Under the pieces are notes generated by a model. It made no database searches, was not told the DNA's origin, and saw only the letters and a program-made list of their open reading frames with translations. Both the position numbers and the translations under genes were made by a program. From NCBI GenBank assembly GCA_041391665.1, contig JAWKNO010000002.1, forward strand, positions 1,364,001 through 1,428,000: 64,000 nt of DNA. The letters are read 5' to 3'. The stretch is from Bacteroidia bacterium. Lineage in GTDB: Bacteria > Bacteroidota > Bacteroidia > J057. This document shows, piece after piece, positions 1 through 8,257 of this stretch (position 1 is its first letter; each line of letters begins with the position of its first letter).

Positions 1-43
1 ATTTTCCCATCAAGGGAAAAAGGATTTCTGTTCATACGATTGA

Positions 44-1462
44 TTAGTTGATATAATCGGTTCCATAAGGATAACGCTGAGGTCTTGACAACATCGAATT
101 GGCCGCATCATCATTGATAAACCGTTCTCTCGCCGGATCCCAGTTAAGTTTTCGCCCGAGTTTCATGCCGATATGCATCAAGAGGCAAGCCGAACATGAC
201 CGGTGCGCAATTTCGGCCGGGGCAATGGTTTCTTGCCGGCTAATGATCGATTCCAGCCAGTTGAGGTGCTGATCGGGGCTTTCGTAGAGGTGAATTTCAT
301 CTGCACCAATCATCGACTGAAGGATTTTAGGGCTGCTGGCACTAAATGCTTCACTATTTTTGGCATTGGAAGGATCAGTGGCGGTTACGCCAACATTGCC
401 TCTGGAGACAAAAATCCATCCTTCGGAACCTTCGAAACGCACACCATTGGGATAGGATCCGCTGACTTTCATCGTAACGCCGTTGGCATATTTGGCTTTT
501 ACCGTGAAATCACCATGAACATTCCACAGACCTGAGCGGGGGAATTCTGCTTCCGCCATAATTTCTACCGGTCCGGTATATTCAGTTCCCATCCCCCAGT
601 GCGCAGTATCCACGTGGTGTGCACCCCAGCCGGTAATCATCCCGGCGCCAAATTGTTCGCACCTGAGCCAGCCCGGACGCGAGTAATCTGCCTGAGGGTG
701 TACCCTGTTTTCGGTGTAAAACACAGATTCCGTTGACCCTAGCCACATATCATAATTAAGATTTGCGGGAATCGGCATCTCTGCTTCTACATTACCGGAA
801 GGATCCCCTGGAAGGCCGATTTTTACCGTATGAAGTTCCCCGATCCGGCCATTGCGTACCAGTTCACAGGCGCGTTTAAACTGAGGCCAGGGGCTTTGGG
901 AGCGCTGCTGACTGCCAATCTGGAAAATTACCCCTGTATGGTGAACGGTATCGCTCATTTTCCGTCCTTCTTTAATTGTCAAAGAGGCAGGTTTCTGCAG
1001 GTAAATATCTTTTCCAGCCAATGCAGCTTCAATGGCGGGTTGTGCGTGCCAGTGGTCTGGCGTACTGATGATGACAGCATCTATTTCTTTGTTTGCCAGC
1101 AGGTTGCGATAATCATCGTAGGTTTTTACATCTACAAAGTTTTTTTGACCTTTTTCCTTTTCATACCACCCTTCAATCCATTTTTTTCCGTCAGCTACCC
1201 GTTTTTTGTCGAGATCTGCAACGGCGATTACCCGACACTGATCGTAGCGAATGGTATCCGGCAGGTCATGGCTCTGAGCAATACGGCCAAAGCCAATCTG
1301 ACCAATTTGTATTTTATTGCTGGGTGCATTTTTTCCAAACACTGAGGCAGGAACAATGGAAGGGAAAAACAGCATACCAACCGTTCCTGCGGTAGCGGTT
1401 TTAATATATTCCCGGCGGGAAAGGCCCTTATTTTTGGGGGTGTCTTTTTGATTACTTTTCAT
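44..1462 (-). CDS. Gfo/Idh/MocA family oxidoreductase, Tat-exported
   Basis: Predicted NAD(P)-dependent sugar/inositol-type oxidoreductase of 472 aa. A twin-arginine signal lies at residues 15-20 (SRREYI) followed by a hydrophobic stretch, so export to the periplasm is likely. The Rossmann glycine motif is near residues 54-60 (GQIGFGR). The usual EKP motif appears as QKP within GKDIYLQKPAS. A C-terminal dehydrogenase domain follows, with WGAHHVDTAHWG as a conserved-looking patch. The reading frame is open for 104 codons upstream, but that stretch overlaps the end of the neighbouring gene and has no signal; the ATG before KSNQKD places the Tat signal at the N-terminus. It lies 25 bp downstream of the PmoA/ThuA-like gene, so the two are probably cotranscribed and act together on a carbohydrate-derived substrate (inference). 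Substrate unknown. Confidence 0.88.
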   Translation of the reverse strand: MKSNQKDTPKNKGLSRREYIKTATAGTVGMLFFPSIVPASVFGKNAPSNKIQIGQIGFGRIAQSHDLPDTIRYDQCRVIAVADLDKKRVADGKKWIEGWYEKEKGQKNFVDVKTYDDYRNLLANKEIDAVIISTPDHWHAQPAIEAALAGKDIYLQKPASLTIKEGRKMSDTVHHTGVIFQIGSQQRSQSPWPQFKRACELVRNGRIGELHTVKIGLPGDPSGNVEAEMPIPANLNYDMWLGSTESVFYTENRVHPQADYSRPGWLRCEQFGAGMITGWGAHHVDTAHWGMGTEYTGPVEIMAEAEFPRSGLWNVHGDFTVKAKYANGVTMKVSGSYPNGVRFEGSEGWIFVSRGNVGVTATDPSNAKNSEAFSASSPKILQSMIGADEIHLYESPDQHLNWLESIISRQETIAPAEIAHRSCSACLLMHIGMKLGRKLNWDPARERFINDDAANSMLSRPQRYPYGTDYIN

Positions 1463-1487
1463 AATAGCAGTATAGTTAATCGTTAGT

Positions 1488-3464
1488 TTAAGGGTTTTTA
1501 TCAATAGTCCAAAGAATTCCGCCGAGAATATGGCTGAGAAACTCGGGATTGCTGTAATATTCTTTTTTGTGGCCAAGGGCAGTGTACCATTGTCTGCCGC
1601 CGTATTGTTCCTGAGACCAACTGATCGGAAACTTATCTCCAAAGTTGTTTCCCGGGTATTCCACCTTTTTTTCATCTGTGATCGTGCGAAGATCGGCAGC
1701 AAGAAGAACATGAATACGCGGGCTGAGATTGTCGAGGTAATAACATTCGTCTTCCCATTCCCATATCGCGCCAAATGAAAGGGTAGAAGGGTGGAATCTG
1801 TCTACCACTTCTATACTAAATGGTTGAAGCGGCGGATGTCTTCTGAATTTCCCGCCCAGCATTTGCTGAAACCATGGCCATTGGCGTTCTGAACCACTGG
1901 CAGAATGAATGCCTGCGAAACCGCCCCCATTTTCGATGTAGCGCTGAAATGCCTGCTTTTGGGCATCTGTATCAAAGGTCTCGTTGTTGGTGCTGGCAAA
2001 AATCAGTGCGTCGTATTTTTTCAGATTTTCATCTGTCATGACCGACGCATCATCGGAAGCATCCACATCAAACCCATTTTCAGCTCCCAGCTTCCGGATC
2101 GCTTCTGTCGCAGTTGCGAGGTTGTCATGAACATAGCCTTTTCCATTTTTAGTAAATACCAAAACTCTTGGTTTGTGTGCAGGGCGTTTGTACACTACCT
2201 CCACTTTCGGTGGACGTGCAAAGTTGTTCCAATATTGATCTGCTGTTTCAGGCGTGATTTTTCCGTCATAGATCATCATGCGGTAACTCAGCACATATTC
2301 ATTGCCGGGGTGGAGTACCCAGTCTTCTTCCTGAGCCGGGTTAAAATTAAAAAACACATTTTCTTTTCCATCATTGGCGCCCGTGGGCCAAATGCGCAAT
2401 TGTTCAGGAAAGTTGTGGTTGGTAGGATGGGTCATAAAAAGAACACCGGAAGTGCCAGCGACAGACACACCATTGACATCACACCAACGGGCCTGGGTGG
2501 CATTTCCGTCAGTTTTGTTTTTTCCCTCAGAGGTAAGTAAGGTCGCCGTTTTGTCGTCCCACTTTGCCGTAGCCCTGAAGCCAAATCCCTGGTAGCGGTA
2601 TGCATCAATGGTAAGGGGGCTATCTGTTGCACAATGTAGTTTTGAAACAAAATCTACCAGCCAGATTTTATTTTCAGCATCAGCTTTCCACACCCGAATG
2701 TCCCAGTTTTCGGATAAAGCTGTCAGGGAGCCTGAAGGATGGGGCGCCATGAGATCCACGTGTTCATGTACAGCCGAAACCTGTCCAAATACCGGGCCTG
2801 ACTGGATGGCAGGGTGGGGTTGGGGTCTGACTGTTCCCTGGCCTTCGATCAGATTCCAGAAGTCAATTTTCCGCCCCTGAAATGTAGTATGGGTCCAGGG
2901 ATTCCATATGCCGTAATGATGGTAATGGTCGGAAGGCTGAACGCGGGTAAGTGTTTCGCCCGCCGGCGTCCAGAGGGGATGGATAAATCCACCCCTGCGG
3001 TACAGCGGATTTTTGCCTTCCGGCTCTGCCATTTCTTCGTACTGATATTGAAGAATTTTTTTTCCGTCAGTCTCAAAAACTACTGACCCATGGATATCTT
3101 TAGCGGTGATTCCGGTCGAGGCGGATTCCGGTTTGCTACCAGAGACCAGCTCAAAAACCCGGGAGGAACCCGCTGCGGTTTTTCCTTGAATCACCCACCA
3201 CAAAAGTGGATTTTTTCCACTTTCAACCTGAGATTTTATCTGGATTTTGCCTTTTTCGGTAATCTCAAATAAAGAGAAATCACCATCGGCAGGGAGCGAT
3301 ATCCCGGTGAGTGAGGCGCTTACAGGTGTATTATACCGGTCATATTTCCCGGCATGAACCACAAATTTTGCCAACGAAACAGGTTCGGCCAGCATATTTG
3401 AAAAATTCATTGAAAACACAAAAATCAGAACCCATAAGGGCAACTTAAAAATTTTATCTTTCAT
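1488..3464 (-). CDS. PmoA-like (DUF6807) domain fused to ThuA-like domain, exported
   Basis: Protein of 658 aa with an N-terminal signal peptide (hydrophobic residues 7-25, ending near LAEP). The first two thirds match the PmoA/DUF6807 type found in sugar-utilisation loci of Bacteroidota and Planctomycetes, with the region around YHHYGIWNPWTHTTF and GRKIDFWNLIEGQGT. From about residue 431 (KPRVLVFTKNGKGYVHD) the sequence becomes a ThuA-like, glutamine-amidotransferase-fold domain with GGGFAGIHSASGSE and WYTALGHKKEYY. ThuA-like domains commonly occur with Gfo/Idh/MocA oxidoreductases, and one follows here 25 bp downstream. The biochemical role of either domain is not established. ATG start is preceded by no stronger alternative. 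Confidence 0.85.
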   Translation of the reverse strand: MKDKIFKLPLWVLIFVFSMNFSNMLAEPVSLAKFVVHAGKYDRYNTPVSASLTGISLPADGDFSLFEITEKGKIQIKSQVESGKNPLLWWVIQGKTAAGSSRVFELVSGSKPESASTGITAKDIHGSVVFETDGKKILQYQYEEMAEPEGKNPLYRRGGFIHPLWTPAGETLTRVQPSDHYHHYGIWNPWTHTTFQGRKIDFWNLIEGQGTVRPQPHPAIQSGPVFGQVSAVHEHVDLMAPHPSGSLTALSENWDIRVWKADAENKIWLVDFVSKLHCATDSPLTIDAYRYQGFGFRATAKWDDKTATLLTSEGKNKTDGNATQARWCDVNGVSVAGTSGVLFMTHPTNHNFPEQLRIWPTGANDGKENVFFNFNPAQEEDWVLHPGNEYVLSYRMMIYDGKITPETADQYWNNFARPPKVEVVYKRPAHKPRVLVFTKNGKGYVHDNLATATEAIRKLGAENGFDVDASDDASVMTDENLKKYDALIFASTNNETFDTDAQKQAFQRYIENGGGFAGIHSASGSERQWPWFQQMLGGKFRRHPPLQPFSIEVVDRFHPSTLSFGAIWEWEDECYYLDNLSPRIHVLLAADLRTITDEKKVEYPGNNFGDKFPISWSQEQYGGRQWYTALGHKKEYYSNPEFLSHILGGILWTIDKNP

Positions 3465-3497
3465 AGTAGTAGTTAGAATGATGGAATAAGCTATAAA

Positions 3498-3518
3498 TAT
3501 GTTTGCTTTGATGCAAAC
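3498..3518 (+). promoter_or_regulatory. -7 element with overlapping inverted repeat upstream of the 3587 lipoprotein gene
   Basis: TATGTTTG (3498-3505) matches the Bacteroidota -7 consensus TAnnTTTG. A perfect 6-bp inverted repeat, GTTTGC then tttgat then GCAAAC (3501-3518), overlaps it, so a repressor bound there could block the promoter. No good -33 TTG is seen at the ideal distance. It sits in the divergent interval between the PmoA/ThuA operon and the lipoprotein gene and could serve both. Confidence 0.4.
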
Positions 3519-3586
3519 TTTCTATCATTGTTGTGGAAAAGCGATATTAAAAATCGATTGCCCCCAATGGATAATGTAATTGCCTT

Positions 3587-4798
3587 ATGTTGCTTAAAAA
3601 CCTGATGAAATCGCTTGTCATTGCGCTTATTGCAATGTTTTCTGCATGTAGTGAAGACTGGGAACTGGCGCATGTTACGGTGCGTGAGACCCATGGGCTG
3701 GAACGAAAAAAAGAATATGTGGAAGTATTTTTTCCGCTGAAAGAACGCACGCCGGTTCCTGCTCAGATTTGTATGATTTTTGGTTCGGATGAGGGCCATG
3801 TTCCTGTGCAGTTTCGGGTATTACCCGAAAATCCGGGGATTATTCAGGTGGTATTCCCCGTCAGTCTTCCCCCTCATGGATTACGCCATGTGAGTCTGTT
3901 GCCTTGTAATGATGAAACCCATAGTCTCTCAGGTTCATTGATCGTTACCGGAGACGCACCCGGTCTGCTTATTGAAAATCCATATTTTATTGCTGATTTG
4001 GGTACAAAAACGGATGTACCGGAAAATAATTATCCGCCCGGACATCTGACGGCATTGACATTAAAGGCGTTGGATAGCCTTCGTATTCAGCGGTCAGGTA
4101 TGAAAATTCACTGGAGCCCAAACTTTGCGAAGCAAGAGGTGCCTTACCAGACCATGGCACATATGGAGGCCGAACATATAGATATTTTTCAGGGTAAATA
4201 TATGGTGAGGCTCGAAAAATCGGGGAAAGTCCCGTCCTATGAGGAGATCGGCCTGAAAGGAGCATACACATTTTACGACAGCCTGCCTTACTTTATATTT
4301 ACCTCCGAAATGGAAATACTTCAAACGGTTACGCTCAATCTGTTGAGAAATGATGAGATGACGATAGACAGTATGTTTACGGATTTGGCGTTTCGTCGTG
4401 AAGCGGGTGAGGTCAAACATTTGCCGCTCTATGAAAGCCGCACATTTGCGTATCTTGACAGTCAGCATATAGAAGCCAATGCGCCGTGGTTGTATTTCTA
4501 TAATCGGGATAAACACTTTGCCATGGGGTCGATCCGCCTGGATTACGACAATACCCAGGCAGAGGGAACGCCCGCACCGCTATATGAGGCACATACCAAA
4601 ATTACCCCTTCTGCTGCCAATGGAAGATATTGGAACCGGAGGCTCATTCACGACCACGATACAGAAGTGCCAGCCGGAAGCCGTTATTTTGAAAAAAATG
4701 CCTATGTGATTTTCCAATACAACGAAGCCGCGAGTGATACATTTATGAATAACCTATATGAAAGGCTTCTCTATCCGCTCCAGTTGGAGGTGAAATAA
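3587..4798 (+). CDS. Exported lipoprotein of unknown function, 403 aa
   Basis: The N-terminus has a hydrophobic signal followed by a cysteine in lipobox-like context (AMFSAC), so it is probably a lipoprotein. The ATG at 3605 (KSLVIA) is an equally good start. The rest is rich in beta strands and aromatic residues, as in carbohydrate-active beta-sandwich proteins, but I do not recognise a family. It is divergent from the PmoA/ThuA-oxidoreductase pair and 50 bp upstream of a TRAP solute-binding protein, so a role in sugar or sugar-acid handling is a reasonable guess from context only. Confidence 0.72.
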   Translation: MLLKNLMKSLVIALIAMFSACSEDWELAHVTVRETHGLERKKEYVEVFFPLKERTPVPAQICMIFGSDEGHVPVQFRVLPENPGIIQVVFPVSLPPHGLRHVSLLPCNDETHSLSGSLIVTGDAPGLLIENPYFIADLGTKTDVPENNYPPGHLTALTLKALDSLRIQRSGMKIHWSPNFAKQEVPYQTMAHMEAEHIDIFQGKYMVRLEKSGKVPSYEEIGLKGAYTFYDSLPYFIFTSEMEILQTVTLNLLRNDEMTIDSMFTDLAFRREAGEVKHLPLYESRTFAYLDSQHIEANAPWLYFYNRDKHFAMGSIRLDYDNTQAEGTPAPLYEAHTKITPSAANGRYWNRRLIHDHDTEVPAGSRYFEKNAYVIFQYNEAASDTFMNNLYERLLYPLQLEVK

Positions 4799-4848
4799 TC
4801 CAATTCTTTTTATAACTTGAGACACTTAGCAATAGAAAAACAGGATCA

Positions 4849-5976
4849 ATGGAAAGCATCAGCAGGAAGAAATTTCTTACAAAAGGTACCGCTGCGCTTG
4901 CAGGGGCATCTGTACTAAGCACATGGGCATGTGCACCGGAAGATACCGCAAAAACCGCTACTTCAATATCCGCAGAGCCGGGTAAGGTGTATCATTGGAA
5001 AATGGTTACAACCTGGCCGCCTAACTTCCCGATTTTAGGGGAGGGGTGTAAATTGATGGCCGATTGGGTAGACAAAATGTCGGGAGGCCGATTGAAAATT
5101 CAGGTATTTGGCGGAGGAGAACTTGTGCCAGCGCTTGAGTCTTTCGATGCGGTGAGTAATGGTTCTGCGGAATTAGGCAATGGTGCCGCTTATTATTGGG
5201 CTGGCAAGGTTCCTGCTGCACAATTTTTCAGCTCGGTTCCGTTTGGTATGAACGCGCAACAGATGAATGCATGGATCATCAGTGGCGGTGGTCAGGCTTT
5301 GTGGGATAAAATTTATGAACCCTTTGATGTCAGAGGATTTCCTTCCGGAAATACAGGCGTGCAGATGGGAGGATGGTTTAATAAAGAAATCAATTCTGTA
5401 GCTGACCTTCAGGGCCTTAAAATGCGGATACCTGGTCTGGGGGGACTGGTGATGAAAGAAGCCGGAGTGACAGCGATGAATGTAGCCGGCGGAGAAATCT
5501 ATACCAATCTGGAACGTGGTGTGCTTGATGCTACGGAATGGATCGGCCCTTACCATGATTATAAAATGGGCTTTCAGAAAATTGCCCGGTACTATTATTA
5601 TCCGGGATGGCATGAGCCAGGCTCTACGCTGGAAACAATCGTCAACAAAAGTAAGCTGGCAAGTCTTCCCGAAGACTTGCAGGAAATACTGATTGCGGCG
5701 ATCTACCGGCAAAATCTTTGGACACTCTCTGAGATAGAGGCCAAAAACAATGAATATCTGGAAAAAATCATCGCCGAAGGCGAAGTAGAGTTGAGGCAAT
5801 TTCCCCAGGAAGTAATTTCGAAGCTAAGGGAAATCACAAAACAAGTATTGGACCGGATGGTTTCTGAAAATGCCCAGGCTAAGGAAATCTATGAATCTTA
5901 TTCTGCCTTTCAGGCCGCAGCTAAAAAATGGGCCGAATACACTGAGAAGATTTATTACAATGTGATCAGTGGCTGA
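4849..5976 (+). CDS. dctP: TRAP transporter solute-binding protein (DctP/TakP type)
   Basis: Periplasmic binding component of a TRAP-type secondary transporter, 375 aa. An N-terminal SRKKFL stretch resembles a Tat motif and is followed by TWAC, a plausible lipobox, so the protein may be a Tat-exported lipoprotein. The mature part has family hallmarks: WKMVTTWPPNFP at the start, the ligand arginine region LKMRIPGLGG, and NLERGVLDATEWIGPYHD. The TTWPPNFP/EWIGP pattern resembles the 2-oxo acid (TakP-like) subgroup. No DctQ or DctM membrane subunit is in the window, so its membrane partner must be elsewhere. It is followed by a strong terminator. Confidence 0.9.
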   Translation: MESISRKKFLTKGTAALAGASVLSTWACAPEDTAKTATSISAEPGKVYHWKMVTTWPPNFPILGEGCKLMADWVDKMSGGRLKIQVFGGGELVPALESFDAVSNGSAELGNGAAYYWAGKVPAAQFFSSVPFGMNAQQMNAWIISGGGQALWDKIYEPFDVRGFPSGNTGVQMGGWFNKEINSVADLQGLKMRIPGLGGLVMKEAGVTAMNVAGGEIYTNLERGVLDATEWIGPYHDYKMGFQKIARYYYYPGWHEPGSTLETIVNKSKLASLPEDLQEILIAAIYRQNLWTLSEIEAKNNEYLEKIIAEGEVELRQFPQEVISKLREITKQVLDRMVSENAQAKEIYESYSAFQAAAKKWAEYTEKIYYNVISG

Positions 5977-6031
5977 TAAGGGACCTTTTCCTAAGGATCA
6001 TTTTTAATTCAGAAATTGAACTTTTTTCTTT

Positions 6032-6060
6032 AGCCCGGATGTAAGAATCCGGGCTTTTGT
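6032..6060 (+). terminator. Rho-independent terminator after the TRAP binding protein
   Basis: A 9-bp perfect stem AGCCCGGAT / ATCCGGGCT with a 6-nt loop is followed by a T-rich tail (TTTTGT). It lies 56 bp after the stop codon of the solute-binding protein gene. Confidence 0.85.
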
Positions 6061-6250
6061 CTATCATGACATACTGCGAAGACAGGAGATTTCTTTCTGG
6101 CACCTAAATTTCTTACTATATCCAAACCCTTCACATTGCTTATTATTCGTAAGGAAATAGCGGTAACATAAAAAAAATACGCAGACTTCGCTGTTTTTCT
6201 TACAGCATTTATGCAGCGAAAAAAAACAAATTTTGCCTGAAATAGTGTTA

Positions 6251-6280
6251 TTGGCTATACGGCAATTATTGCGATATTTG
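6251..6280 (+). promoter_or_regulatory. Bacteroidota-type promoter for the 119-aa gene
   Basis: TTG at 6251-6253, a 19-nt spacer and GATATTTG at 6273-6280 (one mismatch to TAnnTTTG) match the -33/-7 architecture. The predicted transcript would start about 35-40 nt before the ATG at 6324. Confidence 0.5.
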
Positions 6281-6323
6281 TAATGTTGACTTACTGAAAT
6301 AATTTATTACAAAAATAAATATC

Positions 6324-6683
6324 ATGATACGGATTCTTGCTACCTCCCTCCTGGTTATTTTTGGACTTTCTTTTTTTGGTCAAATTCCTTCAGGCTTGTC
6401 TAAGCAATCAGATATGATTATGCTGGGAGTACCTGCTCAGGTAAGTGAACCGGTGAATGATTTTTATACAGAACTGGAAAATCAGATATCCTCTCTCAGT
6501 ACAGCAATCTCTGAGTATCAGCAAAAAATTGACTCTCTGAATGCTGAGGTAGAGATGGAATTAGTAGAAAAGGATGCACAGATCTCATTGTTTACCGATA
6601 CAATTGCTCAGGCAAAACAAATGATAGAAACCAATCGCCGGATTCTGAGGGGAAGAATAGTGGTTCATACTGCAGAAAACTAA
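6324..6683 (+). CDS. Small exported coiled-coil protein
   Basis: A 119-aa protein with a hydrophobic N-terminal signal (ILATSLLVIFGLSFFG). The mature part, from about residue 45 to 105, is a single long heptad-rich helix (ELENQISSLSTAISEYQQ and onwards), suggesting a periplasmic or outer-membrane-attached coiled coil. No family is recognised. It stands alone between a promoter-like element and a clear terminator, which supports a genuine monocistronic gene. Confidence 0.65.
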   Translation: MIRILATSLLVIFGLSFFGQIPSGLSKQSDMIMLGVPAQVSEPVNDFYTELENQISSLSTAISEYQQKIDSLNAEVEMELVEKDAQISLFTDTIAQAKQMIETNRRILRGRIVVHTAEN

Positions 6684-7074
6684 AAGTCAACAGGCGGGAA
6701 GAAGTAAGGTATGTAATTTTGTTAATCGAGGGCTGTTCAGTTTATCTGACAGCCCTTTTTTCATTTATTCAGGCGGCAGAATGGTCGATATTTATGACGG
6801 AAAGTTGAAATATTATTCAAGAATAGCACAAAAATCCTCCTTATTTAAAAAAAAAGCTCCCGAAACAGGAAAATCTTTCCTGCATCTTTGACGATGCAAA
6901 TCAAACAAAATGCCTATTGCAATCATTATGGGCACATACCGGGAGAAAAGTCAGACATCAAAGCCTAATATTATACAATAAAAGAAATATACATTAACTT
7001 GTAATTATAAGACTATGTATTATACTATATTTGGATCATAAATCAATAACCACCAAGCAAATCGATACAAAATT
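6684..7074. other. AT-rich intergenic region
   Basis: It contains the terminator at 6730-6761 and, near its end, TATATTTG (7026-7033), a perfect -7 consensus 42 bp before the next ATG. The closest TTG (6999-7001) is 24 nt upstream, longer than the usual spacer. No coding potential was found in between. Confidence 0.5.
6730..6761 (+). terminator. Rho-independent terminator after the 119-aa gene
   Basis: A GGGCTGT-CAG stem pairs with CTG-ACAGCCC around a TTTAT loop with one bulge, followed by TTTTTT. Confidence 0.88.
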
Positions 7075-7692
7075 ATGCCTCAGTCATTGCTCTATTCATT
7101 CCCTGGTTTTTCATTTACTTCTAAAAAAATCTGTTTATCCTCTGTTTTTATGATTCTAAGTTTTACGATTGCTATAGGCCAGGCGAAAAAACCCATTGAA
7201 ATGATATTTGAGCAGGAATCATCGCCGACAGACGAAATCAGCTCCGTCAACTATGATGTATCTCCTGACGAAAGGCCTGAAGCGATTCTCTCCGAAGAAC
7301 CGGCAAAAACCTATTACGCAGAAACAGAAACCGTATTTGAAATGGAATCTGCGGAATCTGCCTTTATTCTTGGGAAAGAAACCGAAATTGAAGGATTTCG
7401 CATGGCGAATATCGACCAAAACGGTCAGTTTATCTTGATGGAAGACAATGTAGATCCGGTCATCTACCTCCGGTTTCAAAAGCTTGCGACTACCCAGGTT
7501 GAAATCAGAATTTATTCAGAGACCGGGCAACTGGTTTTTGTAAGAAAGGAACGCTATCTTCCTTTAGGAATAGAAATGCCCGTAAATCACAGCAAATGGA
7601 GTTCTGGCACATACAGTTTGTTGATTAAAACTGAGCAAGGCAGAACGTGGAAAAAAACCATCGTGAAAAACGATGCGGTAGTGATGCGCTAG
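7075..7692 (+). CDS. Exported protein with T9SS-like C-terminal domain
   Basis: A 205-aa protein. A hydrophobic segment (residues 20-37, ending IAIGQA) follows a basic/polar lead, consistent with a signal peptide. An acidic, Glu-rich middle (residues 42-100) leads into a compact beta domain of about 70 residues. That domain shows the pattern of type A sorting domains: VEIRIYSETGQLVFV, a central Gly/Pro turn, WSSGTYSLLIKTEQG, and a terminal KTIVK strand. It would be a secreted or surface-bound product of the type IX system; function unknown. Confidence 0.65.
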   Translation: MPQSLLYSFPGFSFTSKKICLSSVFMILSFTIAIGQAKKPIEMIFEQESSPTDEISSVNYDVSPDERPEAILSEEPAKTYYAETETVFEMESAESAFILGKETEIEGFRMANIDQNGQFILMEDNVDPVIYLRFQKLATTQVEIRIYSETGQLVFVRKERYLPLGIEMPVNHSKWSSGTYSLLIKTEQGRTWKKTIVKNDAVVMR

Positions 7693-7759
7693 TCAGGTAA
7701 AAAACTTATATCTCTCAAAACGCCTGTTACCAAATCCTTTACGCATTAACCCTTTGATC

Positions 7760-8182
7760 ATGGGAAAAAATAAGTTAAGACTAATGATAATCGATGATGA
7801 TGAAGTAAATAACTTCATTATGATTCGTCTGATAAAGGAGGCGGGACTCTCTGTTATCTGTACCTCAGCGCTCAATGGTCAAAAAGCTACCAAAAAGCTT
7901 GAAAGATGGCATAAGAAAGGCGGTGTAGATTTTCCTGATATCATACTTGTCGATCTGGAGATGCCCGTTATGGATGGATTTGAGTTTATACAGCGATATG
8001 AGGAAGTGTTTTATCCCCATTATCCTCATAATCAAATGTATATGGTGAGTTCCTCTATAAGATCTGAAGATCGCTCCCGGGCAAAGTCTTTTCCATCTGT
8101 AAGCAATTTTATCTCTAAGCCTTTACCGATTGCAGCGCTGGCTGAAATTATCGATCAATACAGACGTACAAGGAATTATTGA
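7760..8182 (+). CDS. Orphan single-domain response regulator
   Basis: A CheY-like receiver domain of 140 aa with the acidic pocket (IIDDDEVNN), the phospho-acceptor aspartate in IILVDLEMPVMDG, a switch Ser/Thr in MVSSS and the conserved lysine in FISKPLP. There is no output domain, so it acts by protein contact or in a phosphorelay. No histidine kinase is adjacent; a free HPt protein is encoded at 53099-53485 but there is no evidence they are partners. The ATG at 7760 is preferred to the TTG two codons upstream. Confidence 0.9.
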   Translation: MGKNKLRLMIIDDDEVNNFIMIRLIKEAGLSVICTSALNGQKATKKLERWHKKGGVDFPDIILVDLEMPVMDGFEFIQRYEEVFYPHYPHNQMYMVSSSIRSEDRSRAKSFPSVSNFISKPLPIAALAEIIDQYRRTRNY

Positions 8183-8204
8183 TTTCTAAAACGGTTAATG
8201 CAAA

Positions 8205-8238
8205 AAGCGGTGGCTCTGATATTTCGGAGCCACCGCTT
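8205..8238. terminator. Shared hairpin between convergent genes
   Basis: A 12-bp perfect stem AAGCGGTGGCTC / GAGCCACCGCTT encloses a short loop between the response regulator (plus) and the first OmpA gene (minus). On the minus strand the stem is followed by a short T run, so it best fits termination of the OmpA transcript, and it may work in both directions. Confidence 0.75.
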
Positions 8239-8257
8239 CTGGTTTATCTTCTATCCG

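Larger units (their letters stand above)
5977..6323. other. Intergenic region with terminator and promoter
   Basis: Apart from the terminator (6032-6060) and the promoter-like element (6251-6280), this stretch is AT-rich and has no convincing reading frame. A further 7-bp inverted repeat TTCGCTG/CAGCGAA (6187-6220) spans an AT-rich loop; its function is unclear. Confidence 0.5.

Noticed and set aside
1463..1774. 104-codon N-terminal extension of the oxidoreductase
   Set aside because: It would overlap the ThuA-domain coding region and hide the Tat signal; the start at 1462 is preferred.
6187..6220. Stem TTCGCTG/CAGCGAA as a terminator
   Set aside because: It is followed by an A run, not T, on the plus strand, and has a 20-nt loop; no gene needs ending there.
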